From Planctomycetota bacterium (GTDB lineage: Bacteria; Planctomycetota; JAJSAM01; JAJVHW01): 44,247 nt of DNA. Within the stretch, counting starts at the first letter, position 1. Every line of letters starts with the position of its first letter. Below are positions 40,951 to 44,247 of this stretch, piece by piece. Location: the NCBI GenBank assembly GCA_024280885.1, contig JAJRPF010000050.1, forward strand, positions 1 to 44,247, in the 5' to 3' direction. Under the pieces are notes generated by a model, which saw nothing but the letters and a program-made list of their open reading frames with translations, was not told the origin of the DNA and made no database searches. Made by a program: the position numbers and the translations under genes.

Positions 40951-43161
40951 ATGAGCACGGCAGGCGATCGTAGGCGCGCATGCGCCGTGGCAGGAGCGCG
41001 CGAGACGCGGCAATTCGACCCTCCTTCGGACTCCGAAGGGCACACGCGGATCAGCGCGATCTACGGACGTAACACGTTCGGGTTGCACAAGATGCGCGAG
41101 AAACTGCCAGCGGCTGATTACACGAAGCTCCTCGGCATTCTGGAAGATGGCGCCACGCTCGACGCGGAACTCGCGGCGGCCGTCGCGCACGCGGCGAAGG
41201 AATGGGCCATCGAGAATGGCGCCACGCACTTCACGCATTGGTTCCAGCCGCTCACAGGGCTGACGGCCGAGAAGCACGACGCCTTCCTCACGTTTGGGCC
41301 CGATCAGCAGGCCATCGAGCGCTTCGACCCCTCGCAACTCATCCAGAGCGAGCCGGATGCCTCGTCGTTCCCGAGCGGCGGCATGCGCGTCACGTTCGAG
41401 GCGCGCGGCTACACGGCGTGGGATATCTCAAGCCCCATGTTCCTCATGAAGGCGCCGACAGGGACCACGCTCTGCATCCCGTCGGCCTACCTCTCGTACA
41501 CGGGCCACGCGCTCGACGAGAAGACGGGTCTCCTGCGCAGCGTCGCCGTGCTCGGCAAGGAAGTGCGCGCTCTCTACGCCACGCTCGGCCGCGAGGGCTA
41601 CGGTCGCGTCACGAGCACGGTTGGCCCCGAGCAGGAGTACTTCCTGGTCGATCGCGCCTTCGGACCGCTGCGCCCCGATCTGCTCATGACCGGTCGTACG
41701 GTCCTCGGCGCGCCGCCGCCGAAGGGCCAGCAGCTCGACGACCACTACTTCGGCGCGATCTCGCCCCGCGTCGCCGCGTTCATGCGCGAATTCGAGTACG
41801 AACTCTACGAACTCGGCGTGCCGGTCAAGACGCGTCACAACGAGGTCGCCCCCGGTCAGTTCGAGATGGCGCCGATCTTCGAAGAAGCGCAGGTCGCCGC
41901 CGATCACAACCAGCTGGCGATGGAGGTGATGCGACAGGTCGCCCGTCGTCACAACTTCCACGTGTTCTTCCACGAGAAGCCCTTCGCCGGGATCAACGGC
42001 AGCGGCAAGCACATCAACTGGTCGCTCGCGGCGCGGCGTCCCGACGGCGGCTGGGAGAACCTCTTCGAGCCGGGCGAGACTCCGACCAAGAACTCGCGTT
42101 TCCTGCTCATGACGGCCGCGACGCAGCGAGCCATTCTGCGCCACGCGGGCGTCCTGAGCGCCAGCATCTCGGGCTCCGGAAACGATCACCGGCTCGGCGC
42201 CAACGAGGCACCGCCGGCCATCATCTCCGTGTTTCTCGGCAGCACCCTGCGCGGCATCTTCGATCGCCTGAGCGCAGGCACCGAGCAACGCGGCGACGCG
42301 GCGAGCGAGTCGATCGACCTCGGCGTCGCGCACCTGCCCGACGTCAAGCGTGACAACACCGACCGCAACCGCACATCGCCCTTCGCCTTCACCGGCAACA
42401 AGTGGGAGTTCCGCGCCGCGGGGAGCTCGCAGGCGATTTCGTTCCCGGTCACCGTGTTGAACGCTGCTATGGCCGAGGCCGTGCGTGATATGAACGCAGA
42501 GATCAAGGCGGCGATGGCGGCCGGAGCGAGCGTCGACGACGCCGTGCTTGCCGTGCTGCGCTCTGTCGCGGCCGAGACCGCGCCCGTGCGTTTCGAGGGC
42601 GACAACTACAGCAAGGAATGGGAACTCGAGGCCGAGGAGCGCGGGCTTCCGAACCTGCGCAAGACGCCCGACGCTCTCGCACACTTCGCAGCCGAGGAGA
42701 ACCACCGCTTCCTGGTCGAGGCCGGTGTCTTCAGCGAGGCCGAGGTGATGGCGCGCGTCCACGTACGCGTTGAGCGCTACATCATGGACATCGAGATCGA
42801 AACCAACACGCTGCTCGAGTTGATCGACACGCGTGTCGTCCCGGCCGTCTCGCGCTACCACGGGGAACTCTGCTCCGCTGTGATCGCAGCCAAAAACGCC
42901 GGCATGGATGCACCACAGTCGGCCCGAGCCGCCGAAGTCGGCGCCGCGCTGACCGACCTCTTCCGTGCCCGCGACGCACTCGCCGACGTCTGCGCATCGG
43001 TCTCGTCCGAGACCGACGAGATGGCCCGCGCGAGGCGCGTCGCCTACGAGGTGACCCCCGCGATGGACGCCCTGCGCGCCGTCTCGGATCAACTCGAAGC
43101 ACTGACGGCAGACTCAGAATGGCCACTCCCGCGCTACTCGGAGATGCTCTTCGTCCGCTGA
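40951..43161 (+). CDS. glnN: Type III glutamine synthetase
   Basis: The product is 736 residues, the size of the GSIII family and far longer than type I. It makes glutamine from glutamate, ammonia and ATP. GSIII marks are the early RISAIYGRNTFGLHKMREKL segment, ATHFTHWFQPLTG, the metal-binding STVGPEQEYFLVDR, NEVAPGQFEMAPIFEEAQ, and the catalytic KPFAGINGSGKHINWSL near residue 350. The C-terminal helical part typical of GSIII is complete. A frame runs open upstream through the inverted repeat, but the ATG at 40951 matches the family start; the GGCGGGG before it is a weak ribosome site. The 166 bases between the repeat and the ATG show no clear promoter or riboswitch. Confidence 0.96.
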   Translation: MSTAGDRRRACAVAGARETRQFDPPSDSEGHTRISAIYGRNTFGLHKMREKLPAADYTKLLGILEDGATLDAELAAAVAHAAKEWAIENGATHFTHWFQPLTGLTAEKHDAFLTFGPDQQAIERFDPSQLIQSEPDASSFPSGGMRVTFEARGYTAWDISSPMFLMKAPTGTTLCIPSAYLSYTGHALDEKTGLLRSVAVLGKEVRALYATLGREGYGRVTSTVGPEQEYFLVDRAFGPLRPDLLMTGRTVLGAPPPKGQQLDDHYFGAISPRVAAFMREFEYELYELGVPVKTRHNEVAPGQFEMAPIFEEAQVAADHNQLAMEVMRQVARRHNFHVFFHEKPFAGINGSGKHINWSLAARRPDGGWENLFEPGETPTKNSRFLLMTAATQRAILRHAGVLSASISGSGNDHRLGANEAPPAIISVFLGSTLRGIFDRLSAGTEQRGDAASESIDLGVAHLPDVKRDNTDRNRTSPFAFTGNKWEFRAAGSSQAISFPVTVLNAAMAEAVRDMNAEIKAAMAAGASVDDAVLAVLRSVAAETAPVRFEGDNYSKEWELEAEERGLPNLRKTPDALAHFAAEENHRFLVEAGVFSEAEVMARVHVRVERYIMDIEIETNTLLELIDTRVVPAVSRYHGELCSAVIAAKNAGMDAPQSARAAEVGAALTDLFRARDALADVCASVSSETDEMARARRVAYEVTPAMDALRAVSDQLEALTADSEWPLPRYSEMLFVR

Positions 43162-43322
43162 CCCGAATTCGCACCGGATCGTTAACCGCGGGACCGAATT
43201 CGAACGCCGCCGAATGTGTCCCGGCTCGGCGCTCGTGGCGGGTTCGGTTCCGGATCCGGTGCGGGTTCCGGTTCCGGTGCGACTGGAGTGTGGCGGTGCT
43301 CGCGCCGTCGCGGCGCGCCGCA
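43162..43322. other. Intergenic region with small repeats
   Basis: It contains two copies of the palindrome CGAATTCG (43164-43171 and 43195-43202) and a GGTTCCGG-type simple repeat around 43235-43285. No hairpin terminator for glnN stands out. Confidence 0.4.
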
Positions 43323-43964
43323 TCAGCCCACGGCCAGCTCTTCGTCGTCCTCCACATCCTGCGCCGTATGGCTCTTCTCGTCGCGCATGCGTCGCGCAAG
43401 CGCCGCCGCCGCCCGCAATTCGCGCTCGTTCTCCGGTTCTCGTCCGCCCGGACAATTGCGCGTGTAGATGCGTTCGCTGCCTTCGATCCAGATCGGATCG
43501 GCCGTCCGCCCGAGCGGCACCAGCCAGCCACACTCCTGGAAGAAATGGTGGTGACGGCAGAGCAGGAAGAGATGCCGCGCCTCGCGACCGCTGCCATTTC
43601 GGTGCGGCCGCCGATGCGCAAACTCGAGGAACGCCCGCTCCCAGCAACCCGGGAACTCGCAGCAGTCGCCTGCGCGACGCCGGATCTCGCGCTTCACCGA
43701 GATTGGGATGTAGCGGCTCTCGTAGTCATCCTCGGTGGGCCCCACGCGCCGCTTGCCCTCCTTCACGAGCAGCGGATCGAATGAGTCCACACTGCGATCA
43801 ACAACACTGCGGTCCACGACGGCCTCGAACGTCTCATCGCGCGTCAGATGCCGTCCGGCCTTCCGTGATGCCAGTACCCGCGCCCGTTCGAAGCGCTCGA
43901 CCACCGAGTCCGGTACGCGAAGTTCGATCGTCTCAACCGCCTCGCCGCAGCGGATCTCCGCCAT
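43323..43964 (-). CDS. HNH endonuclease domain, C-terminal part of a frameshifted gene
   Basis: The frame from 43964 encodes 213 residues. Residues about 85-150 hold an HNH domain: RYIPISVKREIRRRAGDCCE with the Cys pair continued in C-E-F-P-G-C, then LEFAHRRPHR, and a final LFLLCRHHH. Before it lies the VERFERARVLASRKAGRHLT segment that precedes the domain in larger HNH proteins, and a doubled VDRS-V motif. The ATG at 43964 has neither a ribosome site nor a TANNNT box, and codons upstream in the same frame (RYSQTRRRARQRM) look like family sequence. It is most likely the 3' part of the gene whose 5' part is at 43844-44247 in another frame. Confidence 0.75.
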   Translation of the reverse strand: MAEIRCGEAVETIELRVPDSVVERFERARVLASRKAGRHLTRDETFEAVVDRSVVDRSVDSFDPLLVKEGKRRVGPTEDDYESRYIPISVKREIRRRAGDCCEFPGCWERAFLEFAHRRPHRNGSGREARHLFLLCRHHHFFQECGWLVPLGRTADPIWIEGSERIYTRNCPGGREPENERELRAAAALARRMRDEKSHTAQDVEDDEELAVG

Positions 43965-44247
43965 ACGCTGGCGCGCCCTTCTCCGGGTCTGCGAGTACCG
44001 CGGCGGGTCTTCGAGTACGAGTCCTTCAGCGCCTGCTTGACCCAGCCGCTCTTCTCGTCGAAGAGCGACGGCTCGTTCAGGATCGGCGCCAGTTCCACGG
44101 CCTTCGCCACACTCAGCGCCTTCGCCTGAATGCGTTCCTCGACGGACGACTCGGCGTCCATCGCCTCGGCGAGCCTCAGCAACCGCCGAATCTCGTGGCC
44201 TTCATAACCCAATCGACCGCCGAACATCTCGACCGACGAGCATCTGC
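43844..44247 (-). pseudogene. N-terminal part of the frameshifted HNH gene, cut by window edge
   Basis: Reading leftward from the right edge, a frame encodes MFGGRLGYEGHEIRRLLRLA (from the ATG at 44227), then AKALSVAKAVELAPILNEPS and SGWVKQALKDSYSKT, helical sequence like the N-terminal part of HNH proteins of this kind. Family-like sequence ends near 43980, where the HNH-containing frame takes over; the rest of this frame to the stop at 43844 is Arg/Ser-rich out-of-frame sequence. The true start may lie outside the window, since the frame is open to the edge. Confidence 0.55.

Noticed and set aside
41428..43092. Long open frame of 554 codons on the minus strand opposite glnN
   Set aside because: It is a mirror of the strongly conserved GSIII gene in high-GC DNA; its composition is Arg/Asp/His-rich, without hydrophobic order or motifs.
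43235..43285. GGTTCCGG-type simple repeat
   Set aside because: It is short low-complexity DNA in a high-GC genome, with no clear unit or function.

Overview
The window looks like a chromosomal segment of a high-GC Planctomycetota-type bacterium. That assignment is an inference. It rests on large N-terminally anchored proteins built from carboxypeptidase-regulatory-like Ig modules, a PEP-CTERM-tagged protein beside a giant TPR protein, a lipoprotein with a gluzincin motif of the DUF1570 type, a type III glutamine synthetase, and many secreted proteins of no known family. I see no phage genes, complete insertion sequences, CRISPR arrays or rRNA. About 90% of the sequence is coding on one strand or the other, in short runs that often change direction.

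Layout. Positions 1-7.4 kb run leftward: a secreted helical/beta protein, a 1057-residue Ig-module protein, a membrane protein and a DUF4143-type ATPase. Positions 7.7-11.4 kb hold a 1232-residue Ig-module protein on the + strand. Positions 11.5-12.8 kb hold a decayed DUF4143 ATPase fragment and a higB-higA toxin-antitoxin pair with a clear promoter. Positions 12.9-17.7 kb hold five genes of mostly unknown role, including a PrcB-like secreted protein. Positions 17.8-18.5 kb are a repeat patch beside an initiator tRNA gene. Positions 18.7-23.8 kb are trmB, a HIT-family gene and a 1290-residue TPR gene in one run. A PEP-CTERM gene and an 867-residue secreted protein follow on the other strand. 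Positions 27.7-33.7 kb hold two more Ig-module proteins and a membrane protein with a START-like domain. Positions 33.6-35.3 kb are a tightly coupled three-gene run ending in a metallophosphoesterase. Then come two lipoproteins, a tandem-repeat patch, mutS, a perfect 35-bp inverted repeat, glutamine synthetase III and a frameshifted HNH gene at the right edge.

Two threads link the window. First, many start codons lie exactly 6-7 bases after a TANNNT hexamer and have no useful Shine-Dalgarno, which suggests widespread leaderless transcription; the remaining genes have ordinary GGAGG-like sites. Second, much of the coding capacity goes to exported or envelope proteins, including paralogous pairs: 1590-4763 with 27730-29922, 131-1180 with 16777-17697, and a domain shared by 12910-13875 and 24857-27460. 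The intergenic DNA is rich in long palindromes and direct repeats (1-98, 17823-18388, 29928-30083, 37539-37942, 40677-40784), some of which may be non-autonomous mobile elements.
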